From Saccharolobus caldissimus (GTDB lineage Archaea > Thermoproteota > Thermoprotei_A > Sulfolobales > Sulfolobaceae), in NCBI RefSeq assembly GCF_020886315.1, contig NZ_AP025226.1, positions 186,001-250,000 of the forward strand: a stretch of 64,000 nt of DNA, in the 5' to 3' direction. Position numbers and translations under genes: made by a program. This document shows, in pieces, positions 52,657 through 62,068 of this stretch (position 1 is its first letter; every line of letters begins with the position of its first letter). A model generated the notes under the pieces. The model searched no databases. It was not told the DNA's origin and saw nothing but the letters and a program-made list of their open reading frames with translations.

Positions 52657-53054
52657 TTCAAGTATTTATTGATAGTACTCTCTAAAGTTTCTTCATCAAC
52701 TGCACCAATTAATGTATCAACTAATTTTCCGTTAACGAAGATTAGCGTTGTTGGAATGTTTAAAACGTTATATTTATCCGCTATTTTCGGGTTTTCATCT
52801 ACGTTAAGTCTACCAAAGATCGCCTTATCCTTGTATTTTTCTGCGACTCTCTTATATATAGGTTCGTACAAATGGCATGGAGCGCACCATTCCGCCCAAC
52901 AATCTACTAATACTAATCTATTATTTCTTATTATTTCGTCAAAATTCTGCTCATTTAACGTAATGGTAACATCTTCTTTTTTCTTTCCGAACTCCTCAGC
53001 CTTCTTCTGAAGCCTTTGTGAGATTTCCTTAATTAAAGAATCTATTTCACTCAA
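52653..53054 (-). CDS. Thioredoxin
   Basis: A 133-residue thioredoxin with an N-terminal helical extension of about 30 residues. WAEWCAPC (Cys57, Cys60) is the active site, and NIPTTLIFVNGK carries the cis-proline. TTG at 53054 overlaps the preceding ligase by eight bases. It should reduce protein disulfides; the target may be its operon partners, but that is inference. Confidence 0.92.
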   Translation of the reverse strand: MSEIDSLIKEISQRLQKKAEEFGKKKEDVTITLNEQNFDEIIRNNRLVLVDCWAEWCAPCHLYEPIYKRVAEKYKDKAIFGRLNVDENPKIADKYNVLNIPTTLIFVNGKLVDTLIGAVDEETLESTINKYLK

Positions 53055-54405
53055 TCTTATCTACCACATATACTCTTTTTAAACGCTTATAAAATGCTAC
53101 TCTAGAGTTTACATAATTAAGTAATTCCTCTTCAAGACCATCTTTCTTCTCCTTCACTTTAACTAAAGCAACTGGCTGCTGACCTAAATTTCCAGCGTCC
53201 TCACCTATAACCTTTACCTCCTCAACTAATGGATGAGTCTTTAGGATCTCCTCTAAATCTCTAGGGAATATCGGATAACCCTTAAATTTTAACATTCTCT
53301 TCTTAACCCCTTTGAAATATAATAAACCATTCTCATCAATTTTCACTATGTCTCCAGTTGCCAACCAACCATCCTTGAATACTTTAGCTGTTTCTTTAGG
53401 ATCTTTATATCCTAGCATAAGCCATGGAGCTTTAACGTATAATTCTCCTTCATTCCCTTCATTCCCATCATCCCTAACAATTCTTATCTCTACATTAGGT
53501 AATGGTTTACCTATGCTTATTACTCCAGCTAATTCTTTAGGCTGAAAAGTTAAGACTAGTCCTTCGGTGAATCCATATTGCTGAACAATGTCCTTCCTGA
53601 ATTTATTTTTAAAATTACTAACTGTAGAGGGAAAGAGCGGCGCAGCTGAGCTTACGCATAATTCTAGGCTGCTTAATTCTCCTTTTCCTTCAGCGTTTAA
53701 ATAATCGTAAACTGTAGGTACTGTTGAGAGGTAATTGAGATTATATTTATTAATCGCATTAATAGTCTCATCAACGTTAAACTTTCCCATGACATACATA
53801 GTGCCTCCTGCCTCTAACGTTACTCCTAATATACTATTTCCTAATACGTGTGCAATGGGTACTGTTAAAATAGACCTAATTTCCTTAAGTCCTAGAGAGG
53901 AGTATAAAACGGCTGAATTGAGTTCAACTCTGTTAGCACTGTGTAATACTTGCATTGTTCTCCCAGCTATGCCCGCATAATAATATATTAGTCCTACCTC
54001 ATCTTCCCTATATTCGTAGGGTTGTGTGAAGACGTCTTTCCCTGCCTTATTTACAATTACTTTATAATCTTTTAATACATTATTTTCTCTTTTCATTATT
54101 TCTTCGTCAGTTAATATTAAATCTGGATTTGAATCCTCTAAGATAAATCTCAAATCCTCCGCACTGGTTAGAGGATCTACTGCTACCGCCTTTCCTCCAG
54201 CCCAATATATTGCTAAATAATTTATCACGGACTGTATGGAGTTAAACATTATGTGAACTACCGTATCCCCAGGGGCTATATTTGAGGCTATATAGGCTAC
54301 GTTTTTAGTAACTTGCTCATAAGTAAGTGACGAATTTTTATCTATTAGAAAAGTTTTATTGGGGGTCTCCTTATACCATTTATATAATAGTGATGCTAAG
54401 CTCAT
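53047..54405 (-). CDS. AMP-binding acyl-CoA synthetase-like protein, incomplete C-terminal domain
   Basis: An ANL-superfamily enzyme of 452 residues. The adenylation core is recognisable from YGFTEG (A5), WLATGDIVKIDENG (A7) and VKKRMLKFKGYPIFPRDLEE (A8). Two parts are odd. The phosphate loop reads YYYAGIAGRTMQVLHS, where active enzymes have a TSGTTGxPKG pattern, so the usual lysine is absent. The protein ends at RVYVVDKIE, just before the place where the A10 catalytic lysine (PxTxxGK) would be. It may still bind ligand, or act with a partner. It is first in an operon with thioredoxin and an ABC ATPase. Confidence 0.8.
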   Translation of the reverse strand: MSLASLLYKWYKETPNKTFLIDKNSSLTYEQVTKNVAYIASNIAPGDTVVHIMFNSIQSVINYLAIYWAGGKAVAVDPLTSAEDLRFILEDSNPDLILTDEEIMKRENNVLKDYKVIVNKAGKDVFTQPYEYREDEVGLIYYYAGIAGRTMQVLHSANRVELNSAVLYSSLGLKEIRSILTVPIAHVLGNSILGVTLEAGGTMYVMGKFNVDETINAINKYNLNYLSTVPTVYDYLNAEGKGELSSLELCVSSAAPLFPSTVSNFKNKFRKDIVQQYGFTEGLVLTFQPKELAGVISIGKPLPNVEIRIVRDDGNEGNEGELYVKAPWLMLGYKDPKETAKVFKDGWLATGDIVKIDENGLLYFKGVKKRMLKFKGYPIFPRDLEEILKTHPLVEEVKVIGEDAGNLGQQPVALVKVKEKKDGLEEELLNYVNSRVAFYKRLKRVYVVDKIE

Positions 54406-54441
54406 CGTTTCCTTTTTTATTATTCAAGCTTATTAATTCAT

Positions 54442-55320
54442 ATGTTAAGGCTAATAGGACTCTCAAGGATTCACATTACGCTCTTTGATCTTGAAGGAAA
54501 ATATGGTAGGATTGATGGTGGGGCTGGTATTGCATTAAGAAATCCTAAAATTGTAATTAGAACTGGTAATTGTTACACTCCAAATGTCTCATTACCTTTC
54601 AAAGTCCCTAGTATATGTATTGAGGAGGATTATGAAGAACACATAGGATTAGGGCATACTACTCAATATTTGCTATCAGTAGCGAAGATAGCGGCTGAGT
54701 ATAATTTCAAAAAACTTAACGCATATGAATTAGCTAAACTAGTTAAAAGGGGAGGTACTTCAGGAGTAGGGATATACGCGTTTGAATATGGTGGTTTTGT
54801 AGTTGATGGTGGACACTCATTAAAGGTTAAAAAGGAATTATTACCATCTGACTTCTCAACAGCTCCTCCACCTCCTCTTATAGCAAGATTAAATTTCCCC
54901 TGGTACATTTACGTTAATGTACCTAAAAGCGGTAGGAGAATATATGGGGCAGATGAAATTAGAGTATTTAAGGAAGCTAAGGTAGAAGGGTTAGATACTT
55001 TAGCTAGAGTAATACTAATAGAACTTATTCCATCAGTTGCGGAAGGAGATTTAGAAGGTGCATTAAACGCTATCTCGTTAATACAAAATTTGGGGTTTAA
55101 AAAAATAGAAGTTTCACTTCAAACTGAGGAAGTTAAGGATCTAATGCATAAGATGAATAAAATTGGATTCCCTGCTGGTTTATCTTCATTCGGTCCCGCA
55201 GTTTACACTTTTGTAAGGTCAATTAGAGAGGGAGAAGAGTTAATTTCAAGATTCGGAGGGTTTATAACAGAACCAAATAATGAGGGTGCTAAAGTATTTT
55301 GGACTATGACGAATTTGTAA
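54442..55320 (+). CDS. Beta-ribofuranosylaminobenzene 5'-phosphate synthase
   Basis: It condenses p-aminobenzoate-type acid with PRPP, the committed step of methanopterin-type cofactors. It belongs to the GHMP superfamily by fold: HIGLGHTTQYLLSVAK is the glycine-rich motif, and the opening LIGLSRIHITLFDLEGKYGRIDGGAGIAL (shown in part) with RGGTSGVGIYAFEYGGFVVDGGH (shown in part) matches the RFAP family. Length 292. The ATG at 54442 is divergent from the ligase operon across only 36 bases. It overlaps the methyltransferase gene by 22 bases. Confidence 0.88.
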   Translation: MLRLIGLSRIHITLFDLEGKYGRIDGGAGIALRNPKIVIRTGNCYTPNVSLPFKVPSICIEEDYEEHIGLGHTTQYLLSVAKIAAEYNFKKLNAYELAKLVKRGGTSGVGIYAFEYGGFVVDGGHSLKVKKELLPSDFSTAPPPPLIARLNFPWYIYVNVPKSGRRIYGADEIRVFKEAKVEGLDTLARVILIELIPSVAEGDLEGALNAISLIQNLGFKKIEVSLQTEEVKDLMHKMNKIGFPAGLSSFGPAVYTFVRSIREGEELISRFGGFITEPNNEGAKVFWTMTNL

Positions 55321-56348
55321 TTGAAGACTTAAGAGAGGTTTACGGCAGTTATATTAACGAATTTCTAGAGTCAATTAAAAAGCCTAATCCTAGATTATAC
55401 GTTAGAGTTAACACGTTAAAGACTACAATTGATGACGTTTTAAGACAATTACCGCAGTTTAAACGAGACGAGGATTTCGAAGAAGCTATATACGCTGAGG
55501 TAAAGGGTCCTAATAAGATTAACATTTACGATGATAAGGTAATTGTGGACAAGAAGACCGCTGAAAGTGCAATGATGGGGGCTAACGTTTACAAGCCTGG
55601 TGTTAAAAAGGTAATAGTAAGTGGCAATAGAAAATCTTATGTTACAGTTTATAGCGATAATGGAATTCCGGTAGCTGAGGGAATTTATTATGGAATGCAT
55701 AGTGATTTAGTGGTAGAGGTTACTAATTCTCTATATTCTTCACCTAAATTGGCTGATCTTGAACTCCTGAAGAGAGGATATATTTACGCACAAGGAAAAG
55801 CTTCAATGTACGTAGCACATTTACTAGATCCTCAACCTAATGAAACTATAATTGATATGACTGCTTACCCTGGAGGAAAGTTAACTCATATATATCAGCT
55901 TCAACCTAAGGCTAGGATAATTGGTTTTGATCACACTAGCAAGAAGGTAGAAAAGCTTAGAGAGCTAATTAGTAAAATGCAAATGAGAATTGAGGTGTAT
56001 AAAGCAGATTCCAGATACCTCTATGAAGATTTTAATATTAAAAATGTAGATAAAGTAATAATTGATCCTCCTTGTTCTGCATTAGGTGTAAGGCCTAAAA
56101 TATATGATAAAAAGACAAAAGATGATATACTTAATTTTCATGAGTATCAAAAACAATTCCTAAATGCAGCGTATAAAATACTAAAGGAAAGAGGTGTTGT
56201 AATTTACTCCACATGTACTGTAACTACTTGGGAAAACGAGAAAGTCGTGGAAGATCCAAGATTTTCAGTAGAATATGAGATAAGATTTCACCCTCATGTT
56301 CATAATATGACTGGTTTTTTCATAGCTAAACTCATAAAGAAGGGCTAG
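55299..56348 (+). CDS. RNA (cytosine-5)-methyltransferase, NSUN/RsmB type with PUA-like insert
   Basis: It methylates C5 of cytosine in tRNA or rRNA with SAM. Motif I is DMTAYPGGKLTHI, motif IV IDPPCSALG and motif VI YSTCTVT; the two cysteines are the release and catalytic pair. A PUA-like domain lies at residues 75-160 (PGVKKVIVSGNRKSYVTVY, shown in part). Start TTG 55299 lies inside the RFAP synthase gene. It resembles archaeal Nsun6-type enzymes, but the RNA target cannot be told from sequence. Confidence 0.9.
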   Translation: MDYDEFVIEDLREVYGSYINEFLESIKKPNPRLYVRVNTLKTTIDDVLRQLPQFKRDEDFEEAIYAEVKGPNKINIYDDKVIVDKKTAESAMMGANVYKPGVKKVIVSGNRKSYVTVYSDNGIPVAEGIYYGMHSDLVVEVTNSLYSSPKLADLELLKRGYIYAQGKASMYVAHLLDPQPNETIIDMTAYPGGKLTHIYQLQPKARIIGFDHTSKKVEKLRELISKMQMRIEVYKADSRYLYEDFNIKNVDKVIIDPPCSALGVRPKIYDKKTKDDILNFHEYQKQFLNAAYKILKERGVVIYSTCTVTTWENEKVVEDPRFSVEYEIRFHPHVHNMTGFFIAKLIKKG

Positions 56349-56360
56349 AAAAATCATAAT

Positions 56361-56870
56361 ATGCCAATAGAAGAATATTTAGGTAAAAGTCCGAGAATTT
56401 CTAGACTAGCATACATTCATCCAACTGCATATATTATAGGCGATGTTGAGATAGGAGATTTAACTAGTGTGTGGCATTACGTTGTAATTAGAGCAGATAA
56501 TGATTCAATAAAAATAGGTAAGGAATCCAATGTCCAAGAGAATACCACAATTCATACTGACTACGGCTATCCAGTAGAAATAGGAGATAAGGTTACCATA
56601 GGTCATAACGCTGTTATTCATGGAGCGAAAATTTCTTCACATGTGATAGTAGGAATGGGGGCTATACTGCTTAACGGCTCTCAGATTGGCGAATACTCAA
56701 TTATAGGAGCAGGATCTGTGGTTACTCAAGGTACTGTAATTCCTCCATATAGTGTTGCAGTTGGAGTTCCCGCTAAGGTTATTAGGAGGTTAAGGGAAGA
56801 TGAAACTAAAATTATTGATGAAAATGCTGAAGAATATTTAAAGCATACAAGGAGGTTATTAAAAATATGA
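56361..56870 (+). CDS. Gamma-carbonic-anhydrase-like hexapeptide protein
   Basis: A 169-residue left-handed beta-helix protein. Hexapeptide repeats run from residue 25 to 130. Three histidines sit where the gamma carbonic anhydrases bind metal: NTTIHTDYG, then GHNAVIHG. The usual acidic loop of methanogen enzymes is absent, as in the bacterial YrdA/PaaY group, so activity is uncertain. The stop overlaps the radical SAM start by four bases. Confidence 0.85.
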   Translation: MPIEEYLGKSPRISRLAYIHPTAYIIGDVEIGDLTSVWHYVVIRADNDSIKIGKESNVQENTTIHTDYGYPVEIGDKVTIGHNAVIHGAKISSHVIVGMGAILLNGSQIGEYSIIGAGSVVTQGTVIPPYSVAVGVPAKVIRRLREDETKIIDENAEEYLKHTRRLLKI

Positions 56871-57835
56871 ATAGGGATTTAAAAGCTATAAGATGGTTTA
56901 TTGTTACTCAAATCTTAAAAGACCCCTTTAACCCTGCTTACGCCACTTTTAAAGTTACGTCTAGATGTAATTTAAAATGCACCTTCTGTTCCCCTTATTA
57001 TTATTCTGGAGAATTAGGTGAAGCTAGTACTGAAAGGGTTAAGAAAATAATCGATAATTTAAGAGACTCCTCCATAGTAGTGTTATCCTTTGAGGGAGGA
57101 GAGCCCACTCTTAGGCCAGATATTTTAGATTTATTAGAATATGCTCATGACGGTTCATTTTATGTAATGTTAACCACAAATGGTTATAGACTTAGAGACG
57201 AAAATTTTCTTTCTAAACTAGCTGATAGGATAGATTTCTTACATTACTCCATAGACGAATACCATTGGAATGTGAAAGAATTAGACAATTTATGTAGATT
57301 TAGAAATTATGGTCTTAAGGTTAACGTTCAGACTGTAGTAACTAGATACAATTTGAGTAAATTAGAAGAAAAAGTTAGAAAAGTTAGGGAGTGCGGATAT
57401 AAGATTTTGGTGATGCCAGCAGTAGACTATCCAGGGTCAAAAGTTAAATTAGCTCCAGATCCTTATGAATTTTATAAGGTTTTATCAGATTTAAAGAGAA
57501 AATACGGATCTACATTAAATAATTCATGGGGGTTTATAAATGCTATAATAGGTAAGGTTCCTAGAAGAATAGTTAGTTACGCTATAACGATTTATCCAAA
57601 TGGTGATCTACCTTATCCAGATGACATAAATGGGGAAATAGTTGGTAATGTGGCAGAGGAGCCTTTAAATAAGATTCTGAAGTCCGAGAGAGTTAAGGAG
57701 TTGCAGAAGAAAATGTTGGAAAACCAGGCTAAATTTGAGTATTTACATTTACAAACAGCTTCTTTCAATAGCATTAGAGATCTGGCCTCATATGTTGGAG
57801 AGATGTTAAGGTGGAGGTTTATGGGTAAGGCTTAA
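56867..57835 (+). CDS. Radical SAM protein of unknown substrate
   Basis: The SAM cluster is bound by Cys34, Cys38 and Cys41 (RCNLKCTFC); SFEGGEPTLRPDIL and TTNGYRLRDENF follow. The C-terminal third (PGSKVKLAPDPYEFYKVL, TIYPNGDLPYPDD) lacks cysteine pairs for extra clusters, so it is not a SPASM maturase. It is close in layout to HpnH-like and archaeal lipid-modifying enzymes, but this is only resemblance. Coupled to the gamma-CA-like gene. Length 322. Confidence 0.8.
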   Translation: MNRDLKAIRWFIVTQILKDPFNPAYATFKVTSRCNLKCTFCSPYYYSGELGEASTERVKKIIDNLRDSSIVVLSFEGGEPTLRPDILDLLEYAHDGSFYVMLTTNGYRLRDENFLSKLADRIDFLHYSIDEYHWNVKELDNLCRFRNYGLKVNVQTVVTRYNLSKLEEKVRKVRECGYKILVMPAVDYPGSKVKLAPDPYEFYKVLSDLKRKYGSTLNNSWGFINAIIGKVPRRIVSYAITIYPNGDLPYPDDINGEIVGNVAEEPLNKILKSERVKELQKKMLENQAKFEYLHLQTASFNSIRDLASYVGEMLRWRFMGKA

Positions 57836-58696
57836 TTACTCTTTATTACCCATTACTTTAAGATATTCATTTTTCATATCTTCTAATATTAAGTGTGTAT
57901 ATGTTTGAGTTGTCTTGATATCCTTATGGCCTAATAATTTTTGTAATGTAATTAAATTCATACCTTTTTTCAGAGAAATTGTCGCAAATGTATGTCTTAA
58001 AATATGTGGTCTTAAATCTATTCCAACTTTTTTCCCGATTCTCTTAATTTTCCTATACAATGCATCATAGCTCATTTTAAATAATTTATCATCAGGATTT
58101 TTATTTCTAATATATTTCTTCAACAAGTGTTTAGTTTCATTAGTAAAGAAAACAACTCTCTCCTCTCCATTCTTAGTATTTCTTACTCTAATCATATTGT
58201 TATTGACATCAATATCTTTTATTGTTATTGATAATAATTCGCTAGCACGTAAACCAGTGTCAAGTAACAGCCTTATAAGAAGCTTATCCTTTACTCTACT
58301 GCAGGAGCTAAGTATTTTCTCTATTTCATCTTCATTTAAAGCTCTAACTTCTTTCCTCCTGACCTTGGGTATTGGCGGTTTAACATTAACGTTAAGCCAT
58401 TTAAGAAACCTCCTTACAGCTATAATATAATATCTAATAGTTACGTTTTTAGCCCTTCTCCTTTCTGTTTCGTCTCCATTTATCTTTCCCTCTCTATTAA
58501 GTAAACTTGTTATCCATTTATTTAGATCATCAGCTGTGACTTTTCTAGGATCCTTTTTTATGAAATTAAGGAAATCTTTGACTGCAGTAGAGTAAAGTTT
58601 TACAGTACCATTTCCCGCTCCTGCTATTATCAAAGCGTTTATAAAAGCCTCGTAAAAATCTCCAGTTTCTGGAGGAGAGCCGAGGTCAAGTTTCAC
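57836..58696 (-). CDS. xerA: Xer-type tyrosine recombinase
   Basis: It resolves chromosome dimers at a dif site. Catalytic residues are in place: Arg150 in GLRASEL, Lys175 in RNTKNGEE, His231 and Arg234 in HILRHTFA, His257 in GHKDIKTT, and Tyr266 in TQTYTHL. The 286-residue length and lack of neighbouring mobile genes suit the archaeal XerA of the chromosome rather than an integrase. It abuts the radical SAM gene end-to-end. Confidence 0.92.
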   Translation of the reverse strand: MKLDLGSPPETGDFYEAFINALIIAGAGNGTVKLYSTAVKDFLNFIKKDPRKVTADDLNKWITSLLNREGKINGDETERRRAKNVTIRYYIIAVRRFLKWLNVNVKPPIPKVRRKEVRALNEDEIEKILSSCSRVKDKLLIRLLLDTGLRASELLSITIKDIDVNNNMIRVRNTKNGEERVVFFTNETKHLLKKYIRNKNPDDKLFKMSYDALYRKIKRIGKKVGIDLRPHILRHTFATISLKKGMNLITLQKLLGHKDIKTTQTYTHLILEDMKNEYLKVMGNKE

Positions 58697-58766
58697 AGTA
58701 TTTATTTAAAAATGAAATTAAGATAAGGATAAACACTTAATAATACAGCTTCTAATAAGATCTATT

Positions 58767-58786
58767 CCTTATGACACTTAATAAGG
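58767..58786. repeat. Inverted repeat upstream of xerA, weak dif candidate
   Basis: CCTTAT and ATAAGG flank an 8-base centre. An ACACTTAATA decamer inside it recurs at 58733-58742. The position next to xerA suggests an Xer site or an operator; the arms are shorter than the 11 bases usual for dif. Confidence 0.25.
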
Positions 58787-58899
58787 GGTTTAAAATAAGA
58801 TATTAACAATTTAATTTCTAATTAACCAAATTATATATTCTGCTACATAGCATGCAGTTAATTAAAAACGTTATTTACACTGAGGTTTAACTTTTAGAT

Positions 58900-60414
58900 A
58901 TGGTGTCGTTAATAGTAATTTCCTTAGCTTATTTAGGAATAATGTTAATATGTGCTAAAATTGCTGAAGAGGCTTTTAGAAGGATTGGATTAATAACTTT
59001 CGTTGGTCCTATACTTGCTGGAATATTTTTAGGTAGTGGTGTTTTCAATATAATTAAATTAAATGATATAATATCATTTATAACATCCTTAGGTATAATC
59101 TTCTTATTATTCTTAGCTGGCGCAGAAGAATTTGAGTTTGAGGGGAAATTTTCAATTAACGTTTTCCTATCCCTCATTTTAGAGGCTTCTGTTCCATTTT
59201 CAATAACCGTATTTATTCTCTATTTTATGCATTTTAGTAATTATTTAATTTTAGCTGTACCATTAGCTATGAGTAGTGCTGGTCCTTTAACCAGAATGCT
59301 AATGGATGTAGGACTTACGTCTAGTAAAGTGGGTAATACAATTTTTAATCAAGTAATCCTAGTTGAGATATTATTTGTAGTATTATTTGTTATTTTTCAA
59401 GATATCAATCAATTATTAATAACTATTATAGAAGTTTCATTAGTTTTAGTATTTATTTTGATATTTGGTAGATTTATATCCAATATATTAGAGAAAATAG
59501 AATCGTATTTTAAGGTTAGGGAAATAGAATTTGCGTCTATTATCACTTTAATTCTTATTTTAGGCTATTTTTCCTCTATATATAAATTTAATTCCGCTAT
59601 TGCAGCGTTCTTCTTAGGGATTCTTCTTAAAGATTACTTAAAGGACAGGCCAGAATTATTAGAAAGATTACATGCGTTTACATATGGATTCTTTGAGCCC
59701 CTATTTTTCTTAGGGATAGGTCTTTACGTTAGTATAGTAAATTTGAATATAATTGCTTTAAGTATACTACTTTTTATAATTATCATCTCATCTAAAATTA
59801 TAGCAGGTTTCATTTCAGCCAGACTGGTCGATGTGGAACCTAAGGTAAACGCTATCGCAACTTCAGTAAAAGGTGGAGTAGACTCTTCACTATTACTTAC
59901 TGCCTTAACTTTAGGTTACATAAATAATCTAGAATATTCATTTAGTATTTTATCTATATCTATATCAGCATTAATAATACCAATTATATTTCAGAAAGTC
60001 TATAATATAAAAATTAAAGATATTAAAATTAAAATTAAACTTAGCCAGGAAATTAGTAATTTGCAAATAAAACCTTTATATGTAACCTGCAATGAGAGTT
60101 TAAGAGAAGTAATTTCTAAAATAACTGAGAGAGGTGTTAGAGGTATAGTAGTTGTCAATGATGATATGAGACCTTTAGGTTACATATCAGTTCAAACTCT
60201 TTTAGAGATAGACCCAGAATTGTACGAGAAGATAAAAGCTTGTGAAATAACGTTAGAGGAAGTTCCCATAGAGTACGAGAGAGTTAAAGTTATAGACATA
60301 TTAAGGAAATTTAGAGAGACGGAAAGACCAGTAATAGCTATTGTTAATAATAAAGGTGAGTTAATTACTACAATTTATGAAAGAGAATTAATGAGGTTTT
60401 TAATATCAATATAG
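58900..60414 (+). CDS. CPA2-type cation/proton antiporter with CBS domains
   Basis: A membrane antiporter of the Kef/NapA class, 504 residues. About 12 helices cover residues 1-380, with [16 protein letters not shown] and [11 protein letters not shown] near the front and [14 protein letters not shown] later. CBS repeats follow: residues 395-440 ([20 protein letters not shown]) and 450-500 ([21 protein letters not shown], shown in part), which in other proteins sense adenine nucleotides. Transported ion unknown. The preceding 203 bases hold the repeat described above and no gene. Confidence 0.85.
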   Translation: MVSLIVISLAYLGIMLICAKIAEEAFRRIGLITFVGPILAGIFLGSGVFNIIKLNDIISFITSLGIIFLLFLAGAEEFEFEGKFSINVFLSLILEASVPFSITVFILYFMHFSNYLILAVPLAMSSAGPLTRMLMDVGLTSSKVGNTIFNQVILVEILFVVLFVIFQDINQLLITIIEVSLVLVFILIFGRFISNILEKIESYFKVREIEFASIITLILILGYFSSIYKFNSAIAAFFLGILLKDYLKDRPELLERLHAFTYGFFEPLFFLGIGLYVSIVNLNIIALSILLFIIIISSKIIAGFISARLVDVEPKVNAIATSVKGGVDSSLLLTALTLGYINNLEYSFSILSISISALIIPIIFQKVYNIKIKDIKIKIKLSQEISNLQIKPLYVTCNESLREVISKITERGVRGIVVVNDDMRPLGYISVQTLLEIDPELYEKIKACEITLEEVPIEYERVKVIDILRKFRETERPVIAIVNNKGELITTIYERELMRFLISI

Positions 60415-60425
60415 GATTATTATAT

Positions 60426-60941
60426 ATGGTTTGGTATACGGGTTATGGTGATAAGGGTAAAACCAAAGTGCCTTCCGAAGGTGAGGTTTGGAAAGACGAT
60501 GATATAGTTAACGCATTAGGAGACTTAGATGAGCTTAACTCAGCACTTGGTATAGTGAGTTCACTTTACCCAAGCTTATCTGAAATAATAATAAAAATAC
60601 AGTCAGATATATTTTCTATTTCTTCTGAAATAGCAGGATTTGACCTAAATTTTGATAATAATAAAGTAATTTGGCTAGAGGACCAAATAAGGAAATTTTC
60701 CGCCTCTATACCCGAGTTAAGAAATTTCGTATTGCCAGGAGGTCATGTGGCTGCATCATTTCTCCATTTAGCTAGGGCTATATCCAGGAGAAGTGAAAGA
60801 AGTACAGTTAAAATCATGAGAAAAGGGAAAGCTAAAGAAATTCACGTAAAATATTTAAATAGACTGTCATCGCTATTATTCGTATTAGCTTTATGGGTAA
60901 ATCATAATTCAAATATTCAAAACGTCATATGGAAACATTAG
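60426..60941 (+). CDS. Cob(I)alamin adenosyltransferase, PduO type
   Basis: It makes adenosylcobalamin. The N-terminal TGYGDKGKT loop binds [16 protein letters not shown] and [10 protein letters not shown] are the family signatures. 171 residues form a five-helix bundle and trimer. The 3' end overlaps the convergent ornithine cyclodeaminase-like gene by 17 bases. Confidence 0.92.
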   Translation: MVWYTGYGDKGKTKVPSEGEVWKDDDIVNALGDLDELNSALGIVSSLYPSLSEIIIKIQSDIFSISSEIAGFDLNFDNNKVIWLEDQIRKFSASIPELRNFVLPGGHVAASFLHLARAISRRSERSTVKIMRKGKAKEIHVKYLNRLSSLLFVLALWVNHNSNIQNVIWKH

Positions 60942-61854
60942 TCCCAATTCCTCTTTTAATTGCCTCTTGATAAGCTATGTAAGCAGTCACATTATCCTCA
61001 GCTGCTATACCAACAGTCTTAAATAAGGAAGGTCTTTCAATTTTAATATTCTTATTTATTATTTCTCCTATTTCAGCTACTAATTTATTATTTAACATTC
61101 CTCTCTGTTTTGGTATTATGTAATCACCGGTTTCATTAGCTACAGCCTCCATGGAATCCACAATATAACTCCTAATTTTAAGTATAGTATCATCGTCCAC
61201 TTCCCTAGCATTTGGAGTATGTGCACCTATACTTGACACGTGAAAGTCGTCCTTGAGATACTTCCCTAATACGACTGGAGTAATAGACGATGTAGTTGCA
61301 AATACTACGTCAGAATTCTTAAGTAATGTCTCAAGGTCTGTAGCCTCAGCTCCGAATTTCCTTGCTAACTCTATGTGATTCTTTCTAGCAGTTATAAATA
61401 ATTTTTGAATCTTAAAATATTCTAAAGATAATTTCACGTGGTAATATGCCTCAGTTCCAGCTCCTATTACTCCTAAGTTTCCTATATTCCTTGAATTGAT
61501 AGAAATTTCAGTTGAGAGTATACTAGCTGCCGAGGTTCTTATAGCAGTTAATATACTACCATCCATTATTGCTAATGTTTCCCCAGTATCTGGTGACATT
61601 AATACTACAAATCCTTGTACTGATGGTAATCCTCTATTCTTATTCTCCTCTATAACGCTCACTATCTTTGCAACAAACGATTTATCAGTTGAAGAAGGCA
61701 TTATACCCCACCAGTTCCCTTTGATGTCCAGTACCACACGTGGGGGTTGAAGTATTCTTCTTTCTGAATATAGCTTAAAGGCTTCCTTTACAGCATTTAC
61801 TGCTATTTCAGCCCTTAAAACTTCAATTAAATCCCTGCCAGATAGTATAATCAT
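60925..61854 (-). CDS. Ornithine cyclodeaminase / mu-crystallin family protein
   Basis: A NAD(P)-binding protein of 309 residues. [20 protein letters not shown] is the family signature; [13 protein letters not shown] is the nucleotide loop, and [17 protein letters not shown] lies at the active site. Members include ornithine cyclodeaminase, archaeal alanine dehydrogenase and imine reductases, and I cannot choose. ATG 61854 is 26 bases from a TATTAAA box, so a leaderless start is preferred to the ATG two codons earlier. Confidence 0.85.
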   Translation of the reverse strand: MIILSGRDLIEVLRAEIAVNAVKEAFKLYSERRILQPPRVVLDIKGNWWGIMPSSTDKSFVAKIVSVIEENKNRGLPSVQGFVVLMSPDTGETLAIMDGSILTAIRTSAASILSTEISINSRNIGNLGVIGAGTEAYYHVKLSLEYFKIQKLFITARKNHIELARKFGAEATDLETLLKNSDVVFATTSSITPVVLGKYLKDDFHVSSIGAHTPNAREVDDDTILKIRSYIVDSMEAVANETGDYIIPKQRGMLNNKLVAEIGEIINKNIKIERPSLFKTVGIAAEDNVTAYIAYQEAIKRGIGTNVSI

Positions 61855-62038
61855 TAACATCTTTTACGTAAGCTAGTATTAAACTTTATAGGAGGGAAGA
61901 TTATGTACCAAATAGCTTATTAAGTTTTTTATGAGCTTTTAAATAATTATTGATAGATATCTATTCTATGATCTTCTATTACTTTGCAGGGTGATTAGTG
62001 TTTTAATTACATTCCGCGTAATACTACTTAGCAAAGAA

Positions 62039-62047
62039 TTTATTTAT
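62039..62047 (+). promoter_or_regulatory. TATA box for the 62069 surface-protein gene
   Basis: TTTATTTAT is centred 26 bases before the ATG at 62069. It supports that start over the GTG at 61991. Confidence 0.5.
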
Positions 62048-62068
62048 CCTCACGTTTTGCATAAAGTG

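Noticed and set aside
61891-61923. Six-codon frame (MYQIAY) after a strong GGAGGGA
   Set aside because: Too short to support as a gene and there is no clear attenuator; noted only because of the strong SD.
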